DNA from: Actinomycetota bacterium
Lineage (GTDB): Bacteria > Actinomycetota > Acidimicrobiia > Acidimicrobiales > Ilumatobacteraceae
Direction of reading: 5' to 3'
NCBI GenBank assembly: GCA_030645495.1
Contig: JAUSLV010000033.1
Coordinates: 1-64,000 of the forward strand
DNA length: 64,000 nt
In this document: piece after piece, positions 15,678 through 23,395 of the stretch
Position numbering within the stretch: the first letter of the stretch is position 1
Layout: each line of letters starts with the position of its first letter
Notes under the pieces: model-generated
What the model saw: the letters and a program-made list of their open reading frames with translations, nothing else
Told to the model about the DNA's origin: nothing
Database searches by the model: none
Position numbers and translations under genes: made by a program

Positions 15678-18600
15678 TCAGGCGGCGGGTTGCACGAGCT
15701 CGCGCAGGAAGCCCGCCAAGAACGTGGCAGCGTCCACGCCGCGCTTGATCGGAACCACGAGTTGCTGCTGATCGGGCTTGTAGAGCGCCTCGCGGCTGAG
15801 CCGGCGCAGCCGCATCTCCTCGCTCACCTTCAGCTCGAGGGGCCCGATGCGGGCCTGGTTGCCCACGATCTGCACGTCCTTCAGGCCCAGGCGATGGCAC
15901 TCGGCGCGCAGCGAGCCGACGGCCAGCAGCGCCTCAGCAGGTGCGGGTACCGGGCCGTAGCGGTCTTCCCACTCGGTGCGGATGTCGGCGACCTCGGCGG
16001 CAGTGGTGACCCCCGCGAGGCGGCGGTACGCCTCGAGCCGTAGCTCTTCCTTGGCCACATAGTCGGTGGGCAGGTACGCATCGGTGGGCACGTCGAGCTT
16101 CACTTCACTGGCCGCCTTGATCGGCTCGCCCTTCATCTCGCCCACGGCCTCGGTGACCATCTGGCAGTACAAGTCGTACCCGACGGCCGCGATGTGGCCG
16201 CTCTGTGCCTCGCCCAACAGGTTGCCGGCGCCGCGGATCTCGAGGTCGCGCATCGCGATCTTGAAGCCGCTGCCCAACTCGGTGGCTTCGCCGATCGTGC
16301 GCAGGCGCTCGTACGCGTCTTCGCTGAGGCGCGCTTCGGGCGGATGGAACAGGTAGGCATACGCGCGTGAACCGCTGCGGCCAACGCGACCGCGCAACTG
16401 GTGCATCTGGCCCAGGCCCAACAGGTCGGCGCGCTCGACGACGAGCGTGTTCACGGTGGGCATGTCGATGCCGCTCTCGATGATCGTGGTGCACACGAGC
16501 ACGTCGAAGCGGCCCTCCCAGAAGTCGACGACCACCTGCTCGAGCGAGCCTTCGTCCATCTGGCCGTGCGCGACCGCGATCCGCGCTTCGGGTACGAGCT
16601 CGCGCAAGCGTGAGGCCGCGGTGTCGATCGACTGCACACGGTTGTGCACCCAGAACACCTGGCCCTCGCGCAGCAACTCGCGGCGGATGGCTTCCACCGC
16701 GACTCGCTCGTCGTAGCCGCCCACGAACGTGAGGATCGGTTGCCGGTCGGCCGGGGGAGTCTGCAGCAGCGACAGGTCGCGGATGCCCACGAGGCTCATC
16801 TCCAGCGTGCGCGGGATGGGCGTCGCCGACAGCGTGAGCACGTCGACATTGTGCTTCAGCTGCTTCATCGACTCCTTCGCCTGCACGCCGAAGCGTTGCT
16901 CCTCATCCACCACCAGCAGGCCGAGGTCTTTGAACTTCACGCCCTCCTGCAGCAGTCGGTGGGTGCCGATCACGCAGTCGATCTCGCCGCTGGCGAGGCC
17001 CTGGATCACCTTCTTCGCCTCCTTCGCGGTGAGGAAGCGGCTGAGCACCTCCACCCGGATCGGGTAGCCGGCGAACCGGTCGGCGAACGTGTTGCCGTGC
17101 TGCGTGGCCAGCAGCGTTGTGGGCGCGAGCACGGCCACCTGCTTGCCGTCCTGGATCGCCTTGAACGCGGCGCGGATCGCCACCTCGGTCTTGCCGAACC
17201 CCACGTCGCCGCAGACGAGGCGATCCATCGGGTACTCGCGCTCCATGTCGGCCTTGATGTCGTCGATCGCCGTGCGCTGGTCGGGTGTCTCCACGAACGG
17301 GAATGCCTGCTCCATCTCGTGCTGCCACGGCGTGTCCATGCCGAACGCGTGGCCGCGGGCGTTCACCCGCTTCTGGTACAGCACCACGAGCTCCTGTGCG
17401 ATCTCGCGCACGGCGCTGCGCACCCGGCTCTTCGCCTTCGCGAAATCGGCCCCACCCAACCGGTTGAGCACGGGGGTCTCGCCGCCCACGTACTGGCGCA
17501 GCGCGTCGATCTGGTCGCTGGGCACGTACAGCTTGTCGCCACCCTTGTAGGCCAGCAGCAGGTAGTCGCGCTCCACGCCGCCGATCGTGCGCTTCACCAT
17601 GCCCTGGTACTGGCCGACGCCGTGCTGGTGGTGCACGACGTAGTTGCCGGCCTTGAGGTCTTCGAACAGGCCGGTGCCCTGGCGTTTGCGCGGGCGGGCC
17701 CGGCGGTGGGCACGGCGGCGGCCGGTGAGGTCGGCCTCGGCGACGACGGCCACCTTCGCCAGCGGGATGCTGCACCCGCGGTGCAGCGGCGACGTGACGA
17801 CGTAACCACCGGGCTTCGTGAGGTCGGCGCTCTCGCCGACGACGGGGAACGAAAGGCCACGATCGAGCAGCAGGCTCGACATGCGCTGTGCCGAGCCCTC
17901 GCCGTCGGCGGCCACCACGACGCGGTAGCCGTCGGCGAGCAGCATGCGCAGGCGCTCGGCGAGGCCCTCGCCATCGCCCACGACCGGGCCCCAGCCCATC
18001 GCGCCGACCATCGGCGAGTCGGGTGTCTCGGGCACGCTGCTGATCGTCCACATCGCCTGCCCGGTGGCGAGCAGACGCTCGGTGGACGCGTGCAGGCGGG
18101 GGAACTGCAGGTCGGGGTTGCGCGCCCAGGTGCCCGCGAGCGCGCGGGCCAGGTCGTCCTCCTCGGCGAGCAGGTCGTTGGCCCGGTCGCGCATGCGGCG
18201 CGGCTCGACGAGCGCAACCTTCGCGTCGGCGGGGAGGATGTCGGTGAGCAGTTGCTCGCGACCCTCCTCCACCAACCAGGGCAGCCAGCTCTCCATTCCG
18301 TCGAACAACGCGCCGTCGGCGATCCGCTCCCACTGCTCGCGGCCCCACGGCTCGCTGCCCACGAGCGCGGCGGCGCGCTCGCGCACGGCATCGGAGGGGA
18401 TCAGCTCGCGAGCGGGGAACACCCACGCCTCGGTGAGATCCTGCGTGCTGCGCTGGTCGTTGACCGCGAACTCGGTGAGCCGATCCACCTCGTCGCCCCA
18501 CAGGTCGATGCGGATCGGCGACTCGGCCGTGGATGGGAAGATGTCGATGATCGCCCCGCGCTGGGCCACCTCGCCGCGGTGCTCCACCAGCTCTTCGCGG

Positions 18601-19082
18601 CGGTAGCCGTAGTGCACGAGTTGGGTCATCAGCGCGTCGGGGTCGAGCACGGCACCCTTCGTGATGTGCACCGGATCCACCGTGGTGGTGCCGGGCCCCA
18701 GGCGCTGCAGCAGCGCACGCACACCCGTGACCACGATCGCCGGGCAGCGCTGCGGGTCGCGCAGCCGCCACATCACCTCCAGCCGGCGGCCCATCGTTTC
18801 CACACTCGGGCTGACGCGCTCGAACGGCAGCGTCTCCCAGGCGGGGAACAGCGTCACCTCACCGGGCGGCATGTACGCGCTCAGGTCGTCGAACGTCTGG
18901 CCGGCGTCGGTGCCGGTGGGGCACACCACCACCAGCGGCCGCTTGCCACCGAGCTGCGCGAGGGCCGCGAGGGCGAGCGCCCGTGCCGATTCGGGCACGG
19001 CCACGAACCCGCTGGGGTCGCCCAGCGCCTGCGTGAGCGCAGGCTCGTTACGGAGCAATCGGGGCAGGGACGCGAGCGACAT
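15678..19082 (-). CDS. mfd: Transcription-repair coupling factor
   Basis: Mfd removes RNA polymerase stalled at DNA lesions and recruits UvrA. The 1134-residue protein has the family length and domains in order: UvrB-homology region, RNA polymerase-interaction region beginning near GNYVVHHQHGVGQY, then the RecG-like translocase with Walker A GDVGFGKTEVAIRAA, DEEQ box VVDEEQRFG and motif LSATPIPRTLEMSL, and the C-terminal TRCF domain. A TACCCT box lies 11 nt before the ATG. A long inverted repeat lies upstream at 19120-19182. Confidence 0.98.
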   Translation of the reverse strand: MSLASLPRLLRNEPALTQALGDPSGFVAVPESARALALAALAQLGGKRPLVVVCPTGTDAGQTFDDLSAYMPPGEVTLFPAWETLPFERVSPSVETMGRRLEVMWRLRDPQRCPAIVVTGVRALLQRLGPGTTTVDPVHITKGAVLDPDALMTQLVHYGYRREELVEHRGEVAQRGAIIDIFPSTAESPIRIDLWGDEVDRLTEFAVNDQRSTQDLTEAWVFPARELIPSDAVRERAAALVGSEPWGREQWERIADGALFDGMESWLPWLVEEGREQLLTDILPADAKVALVEPRRMRDRANDLLAEEDDLARALAGTWARNPDLQFPRLHASTERLLATGQAMWTISSVPETPDSPMVGAMGWGPVVGDGEGLAERLRMLLADGYRVVVAADGEGSAQRMSSLLLDRGLSFPVVGESADLTKPGGYVVTSPLHRGCSIPLAKVAVVAEADLTGRRRAHRRARPRKRQGTGLFEDLKAGNYVVHHQHGVGQYQGMVKRTIGGVERDYLLLAYKGGDKLYVPSDQIDALRQYVGGETPVLNRLGGADFAKAKSRVRSAVREIAQELVVLYQKRVNARGHAFGMDTPWQHEMEQAFPFVETPDQRTAIDDIKADMEREYPMDRLVCGDVGFGKTEVAIRAAFKAIQDGKQVAVLAPTTLLATQHGNTFADRFAGYPIRVEVLSRFLTAKEAKKVIQGLASGEIDCVIGTHRLLQEGVKFKDLGLLVVDEEQRFGVQAKESMKQLKHNVDVLTLSATPIPRTLEMSLVGIRDLSLLQTPPADRQPILTFVGGYDERVAVEAIRRELLREGQVFWVHNRVQSIDTAASRLRELVPEARIAVAHGQMDEGSLEQVVVDFWEGRFDVLVCTTIIESGIDMPTVNTLVVERADLLGLGQMHQLRGRVGRSGSRAYAYLFHPPEARLSEDAYERLRTIGEATELGSGFKIAMRDLEIRGAGNLLGEAQSGHIAAVGYDLYCQMVTEAVGEMKGEPIKAASEVKLDVPTDAYLPTDYVAKEELRLEAYRRLAGVTTAAEVADIRTEWEDRYGPVPAPAEALLAVGSLRAECHRLGLKDVQIVGNQARIGPLELKVSEEMRLRRLSREALYKPDQQQLVVPIKRGVDAATFLAGFLRELVQPAA

Positions 19083-19119
19083 GGCGGCCAGTCAGGGTAT
19101 CGGCGGCCCATTCCGAGCG

Positions 19120-19182
19120 TTCTTGTCACACGCTGATCACGAAGGATGGTGATGTTCTGTCGCGCAGCATGGGTGACAAGAA
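19120..19182. promoter_or_regulatory. Perfect 10-bp inverted repeat upstream of mfd
   Basis: TTCTTGTCAC at 19120-19129 is matched by its exact complement GTGACAAGAA at 19173-19182, with 43 nt between. It sits in the 179-nt gap between pth and mfd. It may be a weak terminator stem for pth or a two-site operator for mfd. It does not match the actinobacterial LexA box. Confidence 0.5.
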
Positions 19183-19261
19183 TGGGGGAGTGAGCGGGCT
19201 CCGGCGGCCCTGCTGCTCATCATTCACCTGGCGGCGAGCACCCGAGGTTGGTGACCCGGCC

Positions 19262-19834
19262 TTACAGGCCGTTGAAGCGGGCCATCGCAGCGTCGACGCC
19301 GTCGGCGAGGATCATCTCCACCGCGTCGGCGGCACGCTCGACCATCACGTCGAGCAGTTCGCGATCGGCCTTGCTCACCCGCGAGAGCACGTGATCTGCG
19401 CCGTGCTCCTTCGTGCGCGGCTTGCCCACGCCGATGCGCACACGCAGGTAGTCCTGCGTGTGCAGGTGCTGCGTGATGCTCTTCAGCCCGTTGTGGCCGG
19501 CCAGCCCGCCGCCCACCTTCAGCTTCATCACACCCGGATCGAGGTCGAGTTCGTCGTGCACGACGATCAGCTGCTTCGGATCGACGACACGGTGGCGGCG
19601 CATGAGCGCGCCGACGGCCAGGCCGCTCTCGTTCATGTACGTGGTGGGGAACGCCAGCACCACCCGCTTGCCGGCAAGGCGCGCCTCGGCCACGAGCGCT
19701 TTGTCGCGCCCGGCCTTCAATGATTCGCCGGCGCGCTTGGCGAGCAGCACGGCGGTTTCCTCGCCCACGTTGTGGCGAGTGCGGGCGTAGTCCTTGCCAG
19801 GGTTCCCGAGGCCGACGATGATCGCGTCGATCAC
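19262..19834 (-). CDS. pth: Peptidyl-tRNA hydrolase
   Basis: Pth recycles peptidyl-tRNA released from stalled ribosomes. The 190-residue protein has the signature GLGNPGKDYARTRHNVG with the catalytic His, the TTYMNESG segment, the VHDELDLDPG segment and GGGLAGHNGLKS. The start is GTG 19834 with GAGG 6 nt upstream. It lies 24 nt downstream of rplY, the usual actinobacterial order prs-rplY-pth-mfd. Confidence 0.97.
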   Translation of the reverse strand: MIDAIIVGLGNPGKDYARTRHNVGEETAVLLAKRAGESLKAGRDKALVAEARLAGKRVVLAFPTTYMNESGLAVGALMRRHRVVDPKQLIVVHDELDLDPGVMKLKVGGGLAGHNGLKSITQHLHTQDYLRVRIGVGKPRTKEHGADHVLSRVSKADRELLDVMVERAADAVEMILADGVDAAMARFNGL

Positions 19835-19858
19835 GGCAACCTCAGGCCCGGCGCCTGA

Positions 19859-20506
19859 TCACTCGGCTTCGGGAGCAGCCTCGGCGGCGGCGGCGTCGCC
19901 GGCCTCGGCCTCGGCCTCGGCCTCGCCACTGTCGGCAGCGGCGGTGGCGGCGGCAGTGATGAGCACGGTGACGATCGGCATGTCGGGGTCGCCCAGCGCG
20001 GTGACGCCCTTGGGCATCGGCAGGTCGGCGAGGCGGATGACCTCGTGCGGGTGCATGTTGCTGATGTCGACCACGAACTCGTTGGGCATGTTGCCGGGCG
20101 TGCAGCTGACCTCGATGGTGTCGACCGACGGGTCGACCAGGCCACCCTCGGCGATGACGGCCTTGGCCTCACCGGTGATGTGCAGCGGCACGTTCACCGT
20201 GATCTCCTCGTTCATGTTGACCTGGAGGAAGTCGATGTGGCTGACCGTGCGCTTAATCGGGTGACGCTGCATCTCCTTGATCACGGCCGGGTAGCTCTTG
20301 CCGGAGACCTCGAGGGCCAGCACGGTGTTCGAGCCGGCGGCGCCGCTGAGCGCTAGGCGGAGCGCACGGCGCTCGACACTGACGCTGACGGGTTCCATGC
20401 CCTGGCCATAGAGGACGCCGGGGATGTGCCCCTCGGCGCGCAGACGACGGGCAGCAGGTGAGCCCGACGTGGTGCGGGGCTGGGCGACGAGCTTGGTGTT
20501 GGACAT
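19859..20506 (-). CDS. rplY: Ribosomal protein bL25, long Ctc form
   Basis: A 215-residue 5S rRNA-binding protein of the general stress type: an N-terminal L25 domain (GSPAARRLRAEGHIPGVLYG), a C-terminal TL5 beta domain (GLVDPSVDTIEVSCTPGNMP) and a disordered Ala/Glu tail of about 30 residues. The acidic tail is typical of high-GC actinobacteria. The gene lies 75 nt after prs. Confidence 0.97.
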   Translation of the reverse strand: MSNTKLVAQPRTTSGSPAARRLRAEGHIPGVLYGQGMEPVSVSVERRALRLALSGAAGSNTVLALEVSGKSYPAVIKEMQRHPIKRTVSHIDFLQVNMNEEITVNVPLHITGEAKAVIAEGGLVDPSVDTIEVSCTPGNMPNEFVVDISNMHPHEVIRLADLPMPKGVTALGDPDMPIVTVLITAAATAAADSGEAEAEAEAGDAAAAEAAPEAE

Positions 20507-20581
20507 GGCGAGGCCTCGATCAATGCGTTACAGAACGGCTCGGAAGCCTATCGGGACGCGCCATGGAACGGCCACCCCGGC

Positions 20582-21571
20582 TCAGGACTGGTTCTCGCCG
20601 CCGAAGATCTCGCTGACGCTGGTGTCGTCGAACACCGCGTTGAGTGCATCGGCGATCAGCGGGGCGATGGAGAGCACCTCGACCTTGTCGAACATCTTCT
20701 CGGGCGGGATCGGCAGCGTGTTGGTGAGCACGACCTTGGTGATCACCGACTTGCTGAGGCGCTCGACGGCCGGGCCCGACAGCACGGCGTGCGTGGCCAT
20801 CGCCCACACTTCCTTGGCGCCGCGGGCCAGCAGCACCTCCGCGGCAGAGCAGATGGTGCCACCCGAGTCGATCATGTCGTCGGTGAGGATGCACAGCCGG
20901 CCGTCCACGTCGCCCATCACTTCCTTGGCCTCGGCGACGTTGGTGGTGCCCTTCGGCCGGCGCTTGTAGATGAACGCCAGGTCGGCGCCCTTGTCGCCCA
21001 AGTGCTGCGCCATGCGCTCGGCCACCTTGATACGGCCCGCGTCGGGGGCCACGATCACCGGCGCATCGGCATGCAGCCGCACGTAGTTCTCGAGCACGGG
21101 CATCGCCGTGAGGTGGTCGACGGGGCCCTCGAAGAAACCCTGGATCTGGCCGCTGTGCAGGTCGATGCTGACCATCCGCTTGGCACCGGCGGCCTTGAAC
21201 AGGTCGGCGATCAGGCGGGCGGTGATCGGCTCGCGGCCCTCTGCCTTGCGATCCTGGCGGGCATAGCCGTAGAACGGGCAGACCGCGGTGATCCGCTTGG
21301 CCGATGCGCGGTAGGCCGCGTCGATCATGATCAGCTGTTCCATGATCGAGTCGTTGATGCTCTTCGAGTCGATGCCGCAGTGGGTCTGCATGATGAACAC
21401 GTCGCTGCCGCGGATGCTCTCGCCGAAGCGGACGCGGATCTCGCCGTTGGCGAACTGCACGATGTTGGGCGAACCCAACTCGATGCCCATGTGCTCGGCC
21501 ACTTCTGCCGCCAACGCAGGATGGGTGCGCCCCGAGTAGAGCGACATCCGCTTGGTCGTGACCTTCTCCAT
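20582..21571 (-). CDS. prs: Ribose-phosphate pyrophosphokinase
   Basis: It makes PRPP from ribose-5-phosphate and ATP for nucleotide, His and Trp synthesis. The 329-residue product shows the FANGEIRVRFGESIRGSDVF ATP loop, the PRPP-binding ILTDDMIDSGGTI and the YARQDRK flexible loop. ATG 21571 is chosen because the resulting MEKVTTKRMSLYSG start matches actinobacterial homologues and a GGAG lies 5 nt upstream. It follows the shortened glmU by 31 nt, the common glmU-prs pairing. Confidence 0.97.
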   Translation of the reverse strand: MEKVTTKRMSLYSGRTHPALAAEVAEHMGIELGSPNIVQFANGEIRVRFGESIRGSDVFIMQTHCGIDSKSINDSIMEQLIMIDAAYRASAKRITAVCPFYGYARQDRKAEGREPITARLIADLFKAAGAKRMVSIDLHSGQIQGFFEGPVDHLTAMPVLENYVRLHADAPVIVAPDAGRIKVAERMAQHLGDKGADLAFIYKRRPKGTTNVAEAKEVMGDVDGRLCILTDDMIDSGGTICSAAEVLLARGAKEVWAMATHAVLSGPAVERLSKSVITKVVLTNTLPIPPEKMFDKVEVLSIAPLIADALNAVFDDTSVSEIFGGENQS

Positions 21572-21602
21572 GGTGCTCCAGTTCACTCGTCGGCTGCTTC
21601 GC

Positions 21603-22700
21603 TCAACCGCCAGGAGCAGTGTAGAAGGCACCGGTGACCGCGCCCGCAACGACTGCGCTGCCGTCGGGGAGGAATGCGTACGGACCCACGTGCGCGCCGG
21701 CGCCGATCGCGCTGTCGCGGCCCACGGTGTGCTCGACCTGAGCGTCGTCGCCGACGGTGCAGTCGGTGAGCCGCGTGTCGGGGCCGATCTCGCACCCGTC
21801 GCCGATGGTGGTGCTGCCCTGCAGGATCGTGCCTGGGTACAGCGTGACATCGCGGCCGAGTTGCACGGTGACATCCACGAACGTCTGTCGCGGATCGAGC
21901 ATGGTGACGCCGTTCAGCAGCCAGCGACGGTTCGTGCGCGCCCGAAGTTCGCGTTCGGCGAGCGCCAGCTGCCAGCGATCGTTCACCCCTTGCGTTTCGG
22001 CGGGGGGTGCCTGCACGCAGCCGACACGGTGGCCCATCGCGGCGAGCGAGCCGATCACGTCGGTGAGGTAGTACTCGCCCTGAGCGTTGTCGGGGCTGAG
22101 CCGTCGCAGCGCAGGCCCCAGCAGGTCGCGGCGGAACGCGTACATGCTGGTGTTGATCTCGTTGATCGCCAGCTGTTCGGCGGTGGCGTCGCGTTGCTCG
22201 ACGATCCCCAACACGCGGCCGTCGCCGGTCTTCGCGGGGGCACGAACGATGCGGCCGTACCCGTTGGGGTCGTCGACCACCGAGCTGAGCAGGGTGGCGG
22301 CGTACTCGTTGGCGGTGTGTGCGACCACGAGCGCTTCGAGCGTTTCGGGTTGCAGCAATGGTGTGTCGCCGGGCAGCACCACGACGGTGGACGTGTCGTC
22401 GAGGTCGTCGCCGGGGAACGCCGACAACCCCACCATCGCCGCGTCGCCGGTGCCGCGCTGCACGGTCTGCTCGACGAAGGTCACGTTGGCCCACTCGGGT
22501 GCCTGCTCTTGCACCTTCTTCGTCACCCGCTCGGCGCCGTGGCCCACCACCACGACCGTGCGCTCGGGCTGCAGGCCCTGGCCGGCGTGGATGACATGCA
22601 TCACCATCGGCCGGCCGCAGATGAGGTGCAGTGGCTTCGGCCGTGCCGAGCGCATCCGCGACCCTTCGCCCGCCGCCAGCACGATCACCGAAACCGTCAT
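21603..22700 (-). CDS. glmU: GlmU uridyltransferase lacking the acetyltransferase end
   Basis: UDP-GlcNAc pyrophosphorylase domain: LAAGEGSRMRSARPKPLH at the N-terminus and the GTGDAAMVGL, LPGDTPLL and NEINTSMYAF segments are all intact. The product is only 365 residues against about 460 for bifunctional GlmU. The left-handed beta helix starts (LGRDVTLYPGTILQG) but the chain ends at GAFYTAPGG, before the catalytic His and Asn of the acetyltransferase. The conserved Arg of the GPYARLRPG motif is also missing (GPYAFLPDG). The 31 nt before prs cannot hold the rest. The ATG overlaps the regulator stop (ATGA). Glucosamine-1-phosphate acetylation must come from another protein. Confidence 0.88.
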   Translation of the reverse strand: MTVSVIVLAAGEGSRMRSARPKPLHLICGRPMVMHVIHAGQGLQPERTVVVVGHGAERVTKKVQEQAPEWANVTFVEQTVQRGTGDAAMVGLSAFPGDDLDDTSTVVVLPGDTPLLQPETLEALVVAHTANEYAATLLSSVVDDPNGYGRIVRAPAKTGDGRVLGIVEQRDATAEQLAINEINTSMYAFRRDLLGPALRRLSPDNAQGEYYLTDVIGSLAAMGHRVGCVQAPPAETQGVNDRWQLALAERELRARTNRRWLLNGVTMLDPRQTFVDVTVQLGRDVTLYPGTILQGSTTIGDGCEIGPDTRLTDCTVGDDAQVEHTVGRDSAIGAGAHVGPYAFLPDGSAVVAGAVTGAFYTAPGG

Positions 22701-23173
22701 GGCCCCGTTCTATCGCGCTGGGCACTGTCGTGCTCGGGTTGCGTGGTCGCCGACTGCGCGCGGATCGCGGTGGGGCCGAACGTGGTGGCGCAGGTGCGGC
22801 ACCAGAACCCCTGCTCGAGCTCGGTGCCGCAGGGGCCGTGCACGAGCACGATCGGCGAGTCGCCGTCGGCCAGGTGGTGTTCGCCCCAGCGGATGAGGGC
22901 CACGAGCGCCGGCGAGAGGGCGACACCGGCGGGTGTGAGCCGGTACTCGTAGCGCGGCGGGTGCTCCTGGTAGGGGTCTTTGGCCATCACGCCACCCTCC
23001 ACCAGCCGAGTGAGGCGTTTGGTGAGGATCGGTCGGGCGATCCCCAGGTCGGCAGCGAAGTCGTCGAAGCGGCGCACCCCACGCAGCGCCGCGCGGATGA
23101 TCAGGATGCTCCACCGGTCGCCGACGAGCTGCAGCGTCCGCTCCAGCGGTGTGTGCTCCGTGCGCTCGCCCAT
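22697..23173 (-). CDS. HxlR-family transcriptional regulator
   Basis: A 158-residue winged-helix regulator: LQLVGDRWSILIIRAALRG and the recognition helix region ARPILTKRLTRLVEGGV are typical. The C-terminal part has three Cys (PCGTELEQGFWCRTC), a possible metal- or redox-sensing site. The stop overlaps the glmU start (ATGA), so the regulator is cotranslated with a cell-wall precursor enzyme. A 12-bp dyad about 95 nt upstream is a candidate autoregulatory site. Confidence 0.88.
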   Translation of the reverse strand: MGERTEHTPLERTLQLVGDRWSILIIRAALRGVRRFDDFAADLGIARPILTKRLTRLVEGGVMAKDPYQEHPPRYEYRLTPAGVALSPALVALIRWGEHHLADGDSPIVLVHGPCGTELEQGFWCRTCATTFGPTAIRAQSATTQPEHDSAQRDRTGP

Positions 23174-23265
23174 CCGTCGCCGAGCGTACCCGTGCCCTCC
23201 ACCTCGAGCGCCATGCCCCCTTCGTCCCCGCCCTGGTCGCAGGACTCCTGTCCCCGCTGCAGTCC

Positions 23266-23319
23266 CGCTTGTGTCACTTCGCACCGCCCGACAATGGACG
23301 TCCGAAGGTGACACAAGCG
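23266..23319. promoter_or_regulatory. 12-bp perfect inverted repeat between hxlR-type gene and fbiC
   Basis: CGCTTGTGTCAC (23266-23277) is matched by GTGACACAAGCG (23308-23319); a few further bases pair inside (TTCG with CGAAG). It lies in the divergent control region of the HxlR regulator and FO synthase genes. It could be an operator or a cruciform-forming element. Confidence 0.6.
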
Positions 23320-23321
23320 CT

Positions 23322-23359
23322 GGGGGGTGGGGAAGGGGGGTGGGGAAGGGGGGTGTGGG
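23322..23359 (+). repeat. G-tract array (13-bp tandem repeat), possible G-quadruplex
   Basis: Tracts of six, four, six, four and six Gs separated by single T or AA, built from a 13-bp unit repeated twice (23322-23334, 23335-23347) plus a partial copy. It is on the coding strand of fbiC, 37 nt upstream of its ATG. This composition satisfies the usual G-quadruplex pattern. Confidence 0.7.
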
Positions 23360-23383
23360 TTCTGAAGCGGAACTCGGTGGGGG

Positions 23384-23389
23384 TAGGGT
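23384..23389 (+). promoter_or_regulatory. -10-like box of leaderless fbiC promoter
   Basis: TAGGGT ends 6 nt before the fbiC ATG, so transcription should begin at or next to the start codon. Confidence 0.5.
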
Positions 23390-23395
23390 GCTGAA

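Noticed and set aside
21571-21603. Frameshifted remainder of GlmU in the gap to prs
   Set aside because: Only 31 nt separate the genes, and the frame read through prs shows no beta-helix hexapeptides.
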